DNA of 64,000 nt from Copromyces sp. CBS 386.78 (taxonomy: Eukaryota > Ascomycota > Sordariomycetes > Sordariales > Sordariaceae): assembly GCA_030685235.1 (NCBI GenBank), contig MU839181.1, forward strand, positions 62,001-126,000. The letters run 5' to 3'. The notes beneath the pieces were generated by a model that was not told where the DNA came from, did not search any database, and worked only from the letters and a program-made list of their open reading frames with translations. Position numbers and translations under genes: made by a program. Positions within the stretch are counted from its first letter, which is position 1, and each line of letters opens with the position of its first letter. Shown here one piece after another: positions 1 to 11,229 of this stretch.

Positions 1-768
1 ACCTACTTCAGTCGTGTTCCCCACCTGCAGGAGATTGGCATATGCAAAGCCCAGGACAGACGCGGCTATCTCCATGCGGACAGCGGCAAAGTTTTCCTCA
101 GGATCAAGAAACAGGTCAAAGCAGTCAAACTGGTCGTCGGCAAAGAGGGCGGCAGCGGATCGAACAAGAACAAAGGTGAGGAAGAGAAGAAGAAGACGAC
201 CAAGACCGACAAGCTCAGCAAGACCAACAAGGCCGGCAAGAGCCCGGAAACCACCACTCGCGAGGGAAGGAGGCTCTTGCGCGTCTACAACCACACCCAA
301 AGCGACGAGTACCGCATTAAGCAGCTCGAGCTGGGCCGCATTTCGGCCACGCCCGACCGCAACCCCAAACCGGCGGGAACCGCCCGTGATCCGGAGTACT
401 CGATGTTCGAGCTGGAGTGGAAGTGGGCGAGACACCAGACCCTGAAGGAGATGTACAAGCGCGAGGCGGCGGAGGCTGCGGAGACCGTCTCTCCCGATGT
501 ACCCGCGGCCGAGGGCGTTCCTGCTGATGAGCCTGCTCTTGCTGGCATCCCTGCTGCTGCACCTGCAACTGATGATGGCTTACCATCTTCATCGTCTTCG
601 GTGGTCGGAGATGATCCAGTCATTGCTGCTCCTCACAGCGTACTCGCATCCCCTTCTGTCTTTGGAGGTGTTACTGCTGCAGCTGCTGCCGACGTTCTTC
701 TTGCTGTCGAGGACGCCGCTCAGAGCATTGCCGATGGTAGCAGCTCGGAGTCTTCCACTTCCACTTGA
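1..768 (+). CDS. C-terminal part of an unrecognised protein (5' truncated)
   Basis: The reading frame is open from base 1 to a TGA at 766-768 and gives 255 residues with no start inside the window, so the gene begins to the left. The first 50 residues look globular. A Lys/Glu/Thr-rich linker follows at about residues 55-85, then a charged helical stretch around residues 92-165 containing ELEWKWARHQTLKEMYKREAAE, and last an Ala/Pro/Ser-rich tail. I recognise no family. A GTGAG donor-like site near base 176 means an intron in the linker cannot be excluded. The gene is real on the strength of frame length and composition; its function is unknown. Confidence 0.6.
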   Translation, partial: TYFSRVPHLQEIGICKAQDRRGYLHADSGKVFLRIKKQVKAVKLVVGKEGGSGSNKNKGEEEKKKTTKTDKLSKTNKAGKSPETTTREGRRLLRVYNHTQSDEYRIKQLELGRISATPDRNPKPAGTARDPEYSMFELEWKWARHQTLKEMYKREAAEAAETVSPDVPAAEGVPADEPALAGIPAAAPATDDGLPSSSSSVVGDDPVIAAPHSVLASPSVFGGVTAAAAADVLLAVEDAAQSIADGSSSESSTST

Positions 769-1753
769 TGGGGTTCCTGGTCTCTGATCGCGCGCCAAGA
801 GTCACATAATAGCAGCTGGTTGACAAATGCTCCGTCATCTTTTTGTCTCGCCCTGAGGTTTCACCATATGTGCCTTGACGACACTAGTGTAGTCAGCAAT
901 CACCTATAAAGCACATTAAGGCAAAGCCATCAAAGAACAAAGCACCGACGCGATCAAGACCAACAAGGAACGTATAAGTATTGTACAAAATATAACAAGA
1001 AGTATCCGACTACTATCAACCATCAACTCACAATCCGATCGATACGGTGTCATGTCTACGAACATTCGGATTAGGTGTCAATCGATGACAATGACCGAAT
1101 GGTTTTTGAGGACTGTACCGGGTGAGTCAGAAACACAAAAGAAACGCAGGGAGAAACGACAACGAAGGGGAAAAAAAAATAAAAAATGTGAAAAGTAGAT
1201 AGAAAAACCAACACAAAAAAGTTTTAAAAAGAATTGATTGTGACCTTGGATGGAAGTAAACAACGCAGTCAGTCAACATCGGCTATCTTAATATCAGAGT
1301 ATTGCTTTGTGTTCTTGTTCGATATGCCACAAGTCGTTCCGAAGGCTTAACACAGCATCTTTCCTGATCCCACCTGATCCCATAATACACATTCGCCTAT
1401 CCTCACGAGGGACCTCACGTTACTTTGTGTCCACTGAATTCGGATATTTTAACGGAACCCTCAGACAATTACCCATTCGCAATATATCGCTTTTCTTTGA
1501 CTAATAAAGTTCTTAGTGTTTCCCTATTTCCTCTTCTTCGTCTTCCTTAGTAAATGATGCCGATCACCTCGCAGCCCAGATCCACAAATAGTTCCCCAAA
1601 CGTGGTGAAGGTAAGTTTTGATAGTAGAATTGGCTTACTACGTATGATAGATTAGAGAAAAAAGGAGAGTACGGAGCAGGAGCGGGCAGTGAGGGCACAG
1701 CAACGTAGGAGATTGTAGTGAAGGCATTGGCAAAAAGGAAAGTGGAGTACAAA
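769..1753. other. Intergenic, 3' of the partial gene and of the 5S gene
   Basis: There is no ATG-started frame of convincing coding character. The stretch is A/T-richer than its surroundings, with an A-rich run around 1150-1230. It probably holds the 3' UTR of the left-edge gene. I see nothing else in it. Confidence 0.5.
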
Positions 1754-1872
1754 ACATACAACACCAGGGATTCGCTGGTCGTCACCGACCCAACTACTAG
1801 TCTGGCCCTCACTGGCTTATCTATGGGAGAGCGGACGGGATCCCGAGTTTTCCAGTGGGTATGGTCGTATGT
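1754..1872 (-). rRNA. 5S ribosomal RNA (dispersed copy)
   Basis: Read on the minus strand, the sequence begins ACATACGACCATACCCACTG at 1872 and ends with the complementary TGTTGTATGT at 1754, so the 5' and 3' ends pair to form helix I of 5S rRNA. The length of 119 nt is right for a eukaryotic 5S. The internal control region resembles known fungal 5S (GGGATCCCGTCCGCTCTCCC on the minus strand). A TTTT run directly after the 3' end can serve as the RNA polymerase III terminator. Neurospora carries its 5S genes singly between protein genes and not inside the rDNA repeat, which fits this solitary copy about 210 bp beyond the stop of ALG9. The two overlapping open frames here are translations of the RNA gene and are not proteins. 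Confidence 0.95.
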
Positions 1873-1897
1873 GATATTTCCGTACATTTCACGTGTC

Positions 1898-1901
1898 TAT
1901 A
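1898..1901 (-). promoter_or_regulatory. TATA element of the 5S rRNA gene
   Basis: TATA lies at -26 to -29 relative to the 5S start at 1872. Neurospora 5S genes are known to need a TATA box at about this distance in addition to internal promoter elements, so its position supports an active gene and not a pseudogene. Confidence 0.75.
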
Positions 1902-2082
1902 AGGGCGACTACTGTAAGTTCTTTTTATGGTGGTCATGGTAGTCACTTGATAGCACATACTTCAGGGTTTCGACACACGCTTCTTCATGTACGCTGTACG
2001 AATCCTTTTGTACAAGAGGCTATACCTAACTAAATAACGCTTGACGTCCTCATCCTCTCTACCGTTCCAGCATCCAGAACAG

Positions 2083-4054
2083 TCACTGCTTCCGCTGCAA
2101 AAGGCAATGACGTCCCCACTTCCTCCTTAACTTCTCCGGGATGATCTCCCAATCAGGCAGCCATAAGGCTCTCGGCAAGAAGCTGGTGCTCGCCGGATCC
2201 ATGAACTTTTCGCACTTGACAATCTCCCAGTGTTCCGAGTCCGCGACAAAGTCAGGCTCGTTAGGAGGCGCTTTCCAATCCAGAGCCTTCTGCTGCTCGG
2301 GGAACTGCGTGTCGACGAGGAAGACGCAAGACTTGGGGTCGATGTACTTACCCGGATCCTCCTCATTGCGGTCATTCAAGCCGCTGGTGGGCAGCCAGGT
2401 GCCACTGAAGAGACCAAAGCCGGTGCCGGCCTCGGAGAACTCACCGGGCAGAAGACCGCGGAACTCGGAGCGGATGAACTTGGCGTGCATGTCGCGGGGG
2501 AGGAAGTAGGAGCTGGGGAAGCGGTACCAGTCCTTGCCAAAGCAAACGGAGTCACCTTCGCCGCCAACCTCGAAGAGAGGTTGGTAGATGGAGAGAGGCG
2601 CGGAGTAGGCTGTGTAGAGACCGTAGATGCGGGCGAGGCCAACGTTGATGGAGAGGAGCAGGCCAAAGGCTACCACGGCAAGCTTCAGCTTGGCGGGAAT
2701 CTTGCCGACCAGGCTCTTGGCATCGGCGTTTCCAAAGGCGGCCAGCAGAGTGTGAATAGCAAGGGCAGCGTTGAGAGCAAGGAAGGGGTAGGCGGGGTAC
2801 ATGAACCGCTCTTCCTTGTGGGGCTGGAGCGAGAAGATCGCGAGCCACATGTAGAAGGGGGTCAAGAAGACCACGGTACGGAAGCCAGTCTGGAAGGTCT
2901 CGGCGGACTTGGAGAGGAGCTTTTGCAGCAACAAGATGGGGAGGGAGAAGAGTGCCAAGACAAACCAGATGTTGAAGTTCAACGCGAGGTTTTTGAAGTA
3001 AAAGTCCCAGGGTTCGGTGCCATAGAGCTCAGGACCACCGGTCTTGGAGAAGATGTTGTACTTGACAATGTTCCAGGAGGCAATCTCGACCTTCCGGTAG
3101 AAGAAGGTGTTGACCAGCATATCTCCGAACTAGAAGACTTTAGCACTCGCTAGAAAATAAGGGGACAACCGAGGAGATAGAGGTGGGTGACCTACCACAA
3201 GAAGTCCAGCCGCGACGACACCACGAATCACACGGTGGGCGGCTTCAAAGAAGCGATCCTTATCACCGACCAGGGCAAAGACAACTTCCTCCATCAAGAA
3301 GGGGGCGCAAAGGGCGGCAGCAAAAGGCCATCCAATCACACCACCAACAGCAAAGAAGAACATGGCCCTGGAAGTCTTGAGCCCCCCACGCCAGTTGATG
3401 AAAGCGGCGGCTCCCAACATGGCCATGTACATAGCGAAGCTGGAGGGTAGGAAGGCAGTGCTGGAGTGGAAATTGCCGGGGCTGGATACGAGCGCCACGA
3501 TAAAGAACAGGCCGATCCTCGGGTTCAGGGCCAAGCAGACAGCCCTCCACATGAGCGTTTGGCTTAGGGCGCAGACGAGAGCCAGAGCATAGCGGACAAA
3601 GTAGAATTCGGCGACCTTGTTGGAGTGAGGGAGCAGTCTGCGGATGTTGCCCACGATAGCATGAAGGGCGACGTAAAGCCAGCTGCGGATTGCATAGTCG
3701 GGCGAGTATTCCCAGGTTTGGAGGCCATAACCGTGGCTCAGATAGTGGGTTGGTTCCCAGTAATTGAACGTCTCATCACAGTCCTGGATGGGGGCGAAGA
3801 GAGCGGCGATCATGTTGGCTCCTAGGAATATGTAGAAGGCCGAGATGGGTTCGATTGCGTAGGCATCCCGGATGGCCCTGAAGACACGGATGTTAGCTGC
3901 ACATTAGAGACCAATGTCAAGCAGACATGCGTGAAGCATGGACAGCTTGTCACGATGGGCGACGGGTGCTAGATTTCACTCACTGCTTCTTGGCATGTTT
4001 GGCTTTGGGATGCACAAACTCCTTCTTAGGAGCTTCGGCGGTAGGTGGTGGCAT
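2083..4054 (-). CDS. alg9: Dolichyl-P-mannose alpha-1,2-mannosyltransferase ALG9
   Basis: This is an ER-membrane GT-C mannosyltransferase of family GT22 that adds alpha-1,2-mannose from dolichol-P-mannose to the lumenal dolichol-PP-oligosaccharide during N-glycan precursor synthesis. I assemble three exons, 4054-3984, 3877-3196 and 3129-2083, giving 599 residues, the usual family length. The diagnostic N-terminal lumenal motif DCDETFNYWEP is at residues 56-66, and the HKEERFMYPAYP motif of the ALG9/PIG-B group lies in exon 3. Many hydrophobic segments follow between them. The first exon codes a short hydrophilic leader, and the join at Q24 restores a continuous frame into FLGANMIAALFAP. Introns are 106 and 66 nt with GT-AG ends. 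The gene is divergent from NAF1 across 878 bp. The family is certain; ALG9 is favoured over ALG12 or PIG-B by length and by the motif wording. Confidence 0.92.
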
Positions 4055-4932
4055 CGAATCGTCACTGTCTTCTCCTGGCCTTGGACTCTGATGTGTTTGG
4101 ATGGATGAAGAGCACAGGGAAGAATTCGAGTGCAAGTTGGAACTGGGAGGGAGACAATGTTTAAGCTAGAGAAAGGGAAGAAGAATGCCGTCACAGCGTT
4201 GGCGCTATCACGATAAGCCCCAGCCGCGGTCAACAATAAGGTACATACAAATAACCCAGAACGGGTTCTTGTTGATGTTCAACAAGAACGAAAAAGTTGG
4301 GGGGTTTCCACAGCGTCGGAAGCTTCCAGTTCAGCAGCTTGTCGTGCGTCACTCCCGCAATTGGACAGCTCCATCGGAAGTTCAATTGAGTGCAGGCAAT
4401 GCACTGCACGTGAAGACTGCTGCCCCTGGGCAGAGCTTGGCTTGTGTCGGCGTGTGCCTGGCAGGAATAGCGCATCCATACTAGGCCCGTGCTTCCTGCA
4501 GCTTCGCCCCGCCATTCGACAGGGTCTGATTCTATTTTTTTGCCCGTCCCAAATTTTGGGTTTGGTCCGATAAGAATTGCGATAAGGAATTCGTCCTGCA
4601 GAGCGTCGCTCTGTTTTGCCTGAATCTTCTTCCTTCCTTCCCGTCCCATCCCATCAACTGCCCACAATCCACTTGTCTTCATATCCTTCCTCGAGGATTG
4701 ACGACGTTTGGTATTTGGCATTTCAAATTGAGTCTGCCGTTATCTGCACAAACGCGCGTCCATTCTCTTCCCAACAAGCACCTTGCGCGACGCGTTGTGC
4801 TGCAGTCAATTATACGTACTTGCCATCATTGTCAACCAGCACTCACCTTGTCATCACCGGGGCAAATTCCTGTTCAACAAAATACATCCAACCTAGACCA
4901 CCGTTCTTGCCCTTTCTACTTCTCGCTTTGCC
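4055..4932. other. Divergent promoter region, alg9 / naf1
   Basis: This 878-bp spacer lies between the start codons of alg9 (-) and naf1 (+). The naf1-proximal part is C/T-rich, as fungal 5' leaders often are. Only short, unconvincing frames occur, so the two genes probably share regulatory sequence. Confidence 0.6.
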
Positions 4933-7038
4933 ATGTCTGGACACCCCTCCCACCAGATTCCCGGCCTTGGCCAGGCAAGGCCAAACGAGCAGCTCCCCGC
5001 TGACAACTTTGCACCTGATCTCCTCGTCGCTGCCGCTAGCATCGTCGGACAGGATGTGCTTGCGGTGAGCTCTGCTAACCCCGCGCAATTGCTTGGATTG
5101 CAAAAGCCCAAGACCGAAGAGAAGAAGGATGAGAACGCTATGGAGATCGACTCCAAGCAATCAGACAACACCCCAGTAAAGGCACAGGAAGACGTCAGCT
5201 CGGCCAACCATGGTGACAACAAGCAACAAACTGCCACCGAGAACCACACCGCTTCCAACCTCGACTCTCCTCCGAGCCCCGACGTTACTTCTACACTCGA
5301 AGCCGCCCTCAATGGTATGCTAGATGCGCCCACCAGTTCGGCAACCGTGACCAACGGCGAGGCGCAAGACGGCGCTCAAGACGCACAAGAGCAGGAACAC
5401 CCAGAGTGGGAAGAGGACTCGTCTCCATACGAGTCTTCATCCGAGTCGAGCTCTGATAGCTCATCCGATGATGACTCGGATGACGAAGATGCTCATCCTA
5501 TCTTGGGCGTGGAGGAAACAGTCAGGATGCTTATGGCTGGCCTCGACGACGAAGAAGAAGATGGACCTAACAAAGGAAAGGGAGCTGGCGCGCCATTGCG
5601 GACCAAGAACGAGATCGTCGAGGAGGTCATCCCCAAGCCTGAGGTTGTCATTACCCCCGAGATGACGATCGAGCCTCTGGCGCACGTCGAGTTCATTGTT
5701 GAGAATACCGTCGTCATGAAGTCTAGAGTCCCCGGCGAGGTCAAGGTGCTCGACCTGGGTTCGGTTCTTTGCAAGGAAGACAGGACGGTCATTGGCGCCT
5801 TGGCCGAAATCATTGGCAACGTCAAAAGCCCCATGTACACTTGCGTTTTCGCAAACCAGGAGGAGATCAAGCAGCTGGGCTTGGAGGTTGGAACACACAT
5901 CTTCTACTCTGTTGACCACGCCAACTACGTCTTCACACAGGAGCTCAAAAAACAAAAGGGCACCGATGCCAGCAACCTCCACGACGAGGAAATTGGTGCT
6001 GATGAGATGGAATTTTCCGATGACGAGAAGGAAGCCGAATACAAGAAGCAGCTCAAGATGAAGAAGCGTGGTGGAAAGGCCGGACGTGGTGGTCTACGTG
6101 AGCAGGTCCTTCGTGACCAGTCTTACGCACCGAACGCTGGATATGCTCCCTCAGCGGCATCCAGCGCCACCCTCGATCATACTCCCACTACGTCCAATGC
6201 CACGCTCAACTACGACGAGGATGACGATGGTCCGTACAGGCCTCTCGCTAGGCCCGTAGGCTTTGGTCAGGGAGGACCGCCTTCACTGCCACCGAAGCCT
6301 GAGGTCGGCTTCAACGCGGCGCATGGTGGTCAGGGTCAGCGGGGTGGCTTCAGCCGTGGAAACCGGGGTGAGTTCCGCGGCCGCGGCCAGCGCGGAGGCA
6401 ACCGTGGTGCTGATCGGAAGCCTGGTGGCCACCGTGGTGGACGTGGTGGTGCTGCCGCCCCTTCCTATGGAGGTTACGAGAGCGCTTCCGCACCTCAATT
6501 TCCCAACACACAGCTGCCTCCTCCCATCCACCCGAATGCTCAAATCCCCCCTCCTCCCTTCGGCGGAGCCGTACCTCCGATGCCCGGCGGCCATTGGCCT
6601 CATATCCCCATTCCATTCCCGCCGCCTCCTATGTCCTTCCCCCGGCCCTCTACCCAGTCACCTGTTCCTCCCCCTCAGCTTGCAGGACCTTTCAACTTCA
6701 ACTTCCAGTCATGGAATCAGGCTCAGGGTCAACAATATCAATACCCACAACAAGCTTCATCATCATCCGCTACTGCGCCCCATCAACAATCGTCAACTCC
6801 CAGCTACCCTCATCAGGCACCGGCCATCCCACCTGTGTGGCCTGGCGTCCCGCCCCTGCCCCCTGTCGCCGGCGCATACGTAAACCCGGCCTTCTTCCAA
6901 CAGCTGCAGGCCCAAGCCCAGCACGCCCAGCACGCCCAGCAGGCCCAACAGGCCCAACAACCTCAACAACCTCAGCAGCCGCAACAGCAGCAGCAGTATT
7001 GGGGAGAGCACAACGCATACGGTCAGGCTCCCAAGTAG
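4933..7038 (+). CDS. naf1: NAF1, H/ACA ribonucleoprotein assembly factor
   Basis: NAF1 binds the Cbf5/dyskerin-containing core during H/ACA snoRNP assembly and is later replaced by Gar1. It acts in the nucleus. The gene is a single exon of 701 residues starting at ATG 4933. An acidic Ser/Asp/Glu tract lies at about residues 150-185. The Naf1/Gar1 beta-barrel domain spans about 238-375, with recognisable stretches such as EFIVENTVVMKSRVPGEV and VGTHIFYSVDHANYVFTQ. An RGG-rich segment at about 469-510 suits RNA binding. A Pro-rich region follows, and the tail is a Gln/Ala repeat at about 655-695. The order acidic region, core, RGG and Pro/Gln tail is that of fungal NAF1. No intron is needed. 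Confidence 0.93.
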   Translation: MSGHPSHQIPGLGQARPNEQLPADNFAPDLLVAAASIVGQDVLAVSSANPAQLLGLQKPKTEEKKDENAMEIDSKQSDNTPVKAQEDVSSANHGDNKQQTATENHTASNLDSPPSPDVTSTLEAALNGMLDAPTSSATVTNGEAQDGAQDAQEQEHPEWEEDSSPYESSSESSSDSSSDDDSDDEDAHPILGVEETVRMLMAGLDDEEEDGPNKGKGAGAPLRTKNEIVEEVIPKPEVVITPEMTIEPLAHVEFIVENTVVMKSRVPGEVKVLDLGSVLCKEDRTVIGALAEIIGNVKSPMYTCVFANQEEIKQLGLEVGTHIFYSVDHANYVFTQELKKQKGTDASNLHDEEIGADEMEFSDDEKEAEYKKQLKMKKRGGKAGRGGLREQVLRDQSYAPNAGYAPSAASSATLDHTPTTSNATLNYDEDDDGPYRPLARPVGFGQGGPPSLPPKPEVGFNAAHGGQGQRGGFSRGNRGEFRGRGQRGGNRGADRKPGGHRGGRGGAAAPSYGGYESASAPQFPNTQLPPPIHPNAQIPPPPFGGAVPPMPGGHWPHIPIPFPPPPMSFPRPSTQSPVPPPQLAGPFNFNFQSWNQAQGQQYQYPQQASSSSATAPHQQSSTPSYPHQAPAIPPVWPGVPPLPPVAGAYVNPAFFQQLQAQAQHAQHAQQAQQAQQPQQPQQPQQQQQYWGEHNAYGQAPK

Positions 7039-7377
7039 GATGAATCGAGCCAGCCAGTTGCAGTGTTGGTTATCAACAATGGTTTCAGAAGGCGTCAGGT
7101 GCCATACGTCGAGACAGATCTCTATCAGAGCGGTGGCTCATCCTAAACAATCAATCGACCATTTGTTCGCCTTGATTTGTGAAGGCGCCACGCAGTGGCC
7201 TTGATAGCGCCTCACATGAGGGTCTCTGTCCCTTCACACCTTTTGCATGTTCGGAGTTATGTCTTTACCAGTATTTCTGGTTTGATCGAGAGGGTCAGGC
7301 TTGACTTTCGATTTTGAAGCAGGATGGCGCTTTGAGCGAACCTTTTGTCTGTGTCCGGCTTTGCTTTCCAGCGAGAA

Positions 7378-7666
7378 GCAGCATGGTTTTGCTATTGGCA
7401 CATGAGCGGGAATTACAATTCTCTGTGCACAACAATCAGGACTGGCATACCTGAAGAAATGTCGGAATTCTTCAGTCAAGGCGGGAGGTTCGGGCTTGGA
7501 TCCCAGCTCTGAAGATGTTCGAGTATTTGAGCGAGTATATACCATATCAGAATCTTTTCTGATCATTTAGCATCTACCTCCAAGGTGATGCAGCATGGTG
7601 TCTCCTATGGCATGGATGACAGGGAACGATATGCTGTGCATACAGCAATCAGGGCTGGCAATCCTG
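7378..7666 (+). repeat. Diverged direct repeat pair
   Basis: Two stretches of about 76 bp, 7378-7453 and 7590-7666, align end to end by eye. Both begin GCAGCATGGT and both carry a CTGTGCA, an AATCAGG and a CTGGCA at matching offsets. Identity is roughly two thirds. I cannot assign them to a known element. Confidence 0.4.
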
Positions 7667-9660
7667 GATTCGGTTGTCGATATATCGGACACCGGACCCG
7701 ACAAAGACACACAAACATGGCACATACCAGTGGCACGGAATACGGATATGGTCCGATTCAAGCACAAAAGACCAAGAGGCATCACAGACGGTCATGGCAT
7801 GGTGTTATCACCAATTCACATTGCTGTATTGTTACTTCTAGGTATATTTCCAGCTCAGCCATTAGGCTTGCTTTTAGGAGCAGGAGTTGGAGGTGTTGAT
7901 TCGCTCTAGTACATCCACGCATTGCGAGCTGAATATTGATTCACTTGCTGCACGTAGGTAGCTGCACAATGATCGGTTACATAGACAAACCAACTGTGAA
8001 CAAGCTGAATGACTATCCACCTGCTGAACAATGTCCGTAGATTAATTATCACACCAACAGGTACCAACGAGACTGTCGATCCTATTATTGCAAATTAGCG
8101 CCGTGCTATATCCACGATATGAACAGTTATGGCTCAATGCTACTATGGGCATGGGAGGGCAATATCTTGATTATCTTCACACGATCACGGTCAACTCGAT
8201 ACTACGGTGTAAGATATGCCCGTCATCTTGGCCAATGCATTCAGCTACCTCCCGCTTCTTCCCGCCTGTTCGATTTCGATCGGGCTGTCCGTCTGGATTC
8301 GACCGTGAGTGTGTCTACAAGCAACTGTTGAGAGCTCCCAACAAACGGGAACCGGTTCAGAAATCCGTGTGTGTGTGCGTAAGCAGCTAAACTGGGAAAC
8401 ACGGGAGGAAGCGATATGTGTCTGCCATGCTGGTGAGCTTTTGAGGATAACTCTCTGTCGGCTCACGGCGCTAACAAAGTGATTGACATTGCCAGGCGTA
8501 TGGTTTTGGCAGCCGTTGCTCGTCGATTTGTTCGTCTGTTTTGGTGGATTTTGGTCGGGTTGAGGGTCATTGCCCTACGAGCCAACTTCTTTCTTTCCGA
8601 TAATCAGTTCACTCACTCCTAATCCCTTTCCCGGGATTTGTTTGGACAAATACCTAGTAAGTAAGTAGCAGCACGCCCGATTCACGCCATTCATGAAGAT
8701 TCTCCAAACTGAAACTCGAGAAATCTTGACGTATCTTGATCATATGAAGCAGCCAAGCTTTACCGCCCGTCTTGCCCCTTCCTATTTCCCATCTCCCATC
8801 CCCCTCACATCTTGAATACCCATCCGCTTCCCCACAAACCGAAGTGGGAGCGCCCGCCAACTCATCGGGCAAGGGCACTGGAGCCATTGGGGCTGTGACG
8901 GTGATCACCTCACCCACGAAATTTATCGAGGTTGTTCACCTGTCGATGAAAATCCAGGGGCACAAGCTCCCAGCAGGGGTTGATAACAAGCGCAAAGCCA
9001 AGGCAGCGGTACCCTTGTTTATACTAGCGTTTCAGCAACTACAAGGGGGATGGACGATGGGGATTGGGGTGGTCAGGGTCCTTTTGAGCTTGTGGGCTCT
9101 TTTTTGGAAGGAGGCGAGGTTTTCCAGCGCAGGGCAGCAGCGCGTGTAGCGGATGCGGGATGGTCGTTCCGATTACGAGTTTGCCATCTCGACCACCTCT
9201 GGAGGATTCGCCCTACCGAGGGCGCGGGCGGGATTGTTTGCAATATGATCTTGGTGTTTTTCAGTTGTTTCCATGGTGGAAGACTTTCGACTTCAGTTTT
9301 ACGTTTGCACGTCGACGCCGATGTTGTTCATCCGCCAAGGAGGCAAGCACCTTGATGGCTTTTGGTGGTCCCGTCGGGTCCGTGTTTTGGCTATCATAGT
9401 TCGTCTTGGCCGTTCAGTTCTGACCTATCTTGCGATCGTCTTGTCTTGTCCTGGATCGTCCTTGCTGGCGGACATTACACCATGGGGATCAGTTGTTCAG
9501 CATTGCGATCCCGTGAACCGAGCTCAAATTGCGATCTTATCGAGCTTCTTTCCTGCAGTTGAGAGCTGGGGGGCCATTGTTCGGACCTCCAATCTCCCCT
9601 GCGCCACAAAGATGGTGTGATAGACGTTGATGGTCAGCGCAAGGGAGAGAGAAAAGGCTC

Positions 9661-9684
9661 AACAACAACAACAACAACAACAAC
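9661..9684 (+). repeat. (AAC)n microsatellite
   Basis: Eight uninterrupted AAC units lie in non-coding sequence. Confidence 0.9.
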
Positions 9685-11229
9685 CTTGGAAGTAGGCTCG
9701 GAGTTTTTCGCTGACTTGCCGGTGAAATTTCAAAAGATGTTGACCAGCAAGCCATTGTTCAGTTCCTGCACGGTCTGAAGTTGATAAAGCAGTGGCTCGA
9801 TCCAACTGCCGATACCCGTGATGCCTCTCAGCCAAAGGAAGAGAACCGGTGGATTCCAGAAAGTTGGGCCGTCTGGTTGCGCAACGGTTCTGCACTTTGT
9901 GGCTTGCTGTCATTACTCGATGGCTCGCCCACTAGGTACACGACCGAGACAACCTACCTTACCTGGTATCGGTTGTCTATGCGCGGCACGAGCGGGATCA
10001 AACGAGAAGGCAGAGAAACAGAGAGGGAAAGACGCCGTCTCTTTCGCTTTGCCCTGCTGTTGCGGAGGAAAGGGGTCGTGAGGGTTGGTTGTGGTCCCCG
10101 AGACTAGTGGAAAAAGGCTGATGGACACAACTTTGGCGATGTCAGGGTCAACGCCGCCCCGCAAAATAAGTGATGGGGCCTGCGTCACAATTTCGCTTGA
10201 CAGGCCCACCAATCAGAGACGCTGGGGACCTGAGCAGATTGCAGGGTCCGGAGGTGGTAGGTGCTCGTAGCTCCATGGGTGTTTGTGCGTGGCAGCGAGA
10301 GAGAGAATGAGTGGACGAAAGACACCCGACTGATTGTTGATGGTAGAGTGGGAGAGGTCCATTTATGAAACTGGCGTTAAGTTTTCTCTCATTGCGATCC
10401 GAACCGAATGAAACGACATGAGCAAAGTTCTACGAGTTCTTTACTGATCAGCAATGACAACAATCCAGGTACAGCTTGAACAACATCAAAACATACGTGT
10501 AAACCCACAAACGAAGAAGACATGATACAAGGACGTACGACGATGGAAGTGAAAGGGTCCCTTCAATTCCCGTCTCAGTGGAGGGTTGCATCTGCATCTC
10601 CACCTGTGCCGCTCCAGCGCCCGAATACAGTACGCAGGTGAGGTTAGCTTCCCCAGCTTGGAGTCCCGTTGACCCATGCCGCATGGTGGCCGGAGGAGTG
10701 GGCTGGGAGGACTGGGCAGGAACGGTCTGTCTTTCTGGCTGTCTCTGCAAACCCAGCTCTGCGCTGGTATTTTCCCGACTTCTCTCAGCCTCTCAATCTC
10801 TCAACCTCTTCTCTTTTCTCTTCCCTCCTGCATCTTCCACACATTCCCCGTTGGAAGAACGCACCCCTCTCTTTTCATCCCGTGGTGTTGAGTCTTCAGT
10901 TCCATAGTGCCATGATCATGAGCTCGTGACATGTTGACTCGCCCTTCCCTTCATTTTACCTTATTCCCCCACACAGCCTAGATATCGCGACATAGATATC
11001 TCCCCATTCCTTCTTTGCAACCATACAAACAAAGTTCGATTGACTTCCGCCCGAGCAGACATTCATTTTTACGCAAACCTCACGAAACAGAAGACACCAT
11101 CACACCACACTTACTCTACTAAACGACGACGAAAGAGACGAAACCGATTGGGTCATTTCATCCAAATTACTAGGACATACGATCATCCGATATTACCACA
11201 ACCACTCTTACATACGATACTCGACCAAC

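Larger units (their letters stand above)
7039..11229. other. Long gene-poor spacer (4.2 kb)
   Basis: It lies between NAF1 and the SH3 gene, which both run rightward. Open frames here are short and overlap on opposite strands with no domain I can name. The part just before 11230 is C/T-rich and is likely the 5' leader of the SH3 gene. It also holds a diverged direct repeat near 7.4-7.7 kb and an (AAC)n tract at 9661-9684. The spacer may hold long UTRs or non-coding RNA, but I see no proof. Confidence 0.5.

Noticed and set aside
1564..1942. Two protein frames on opposite strands
   Set aside because: They translate the 5S rRNA gene and its flanks.
2230..3153. 307-residue plus-strand frame
   Set aside because: Antisense shadow of ALG9 exon 3.
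8772..9149. 125-residue plus-strand frame in the long spacer
   Set aside because: No domain and no support beyond openness.
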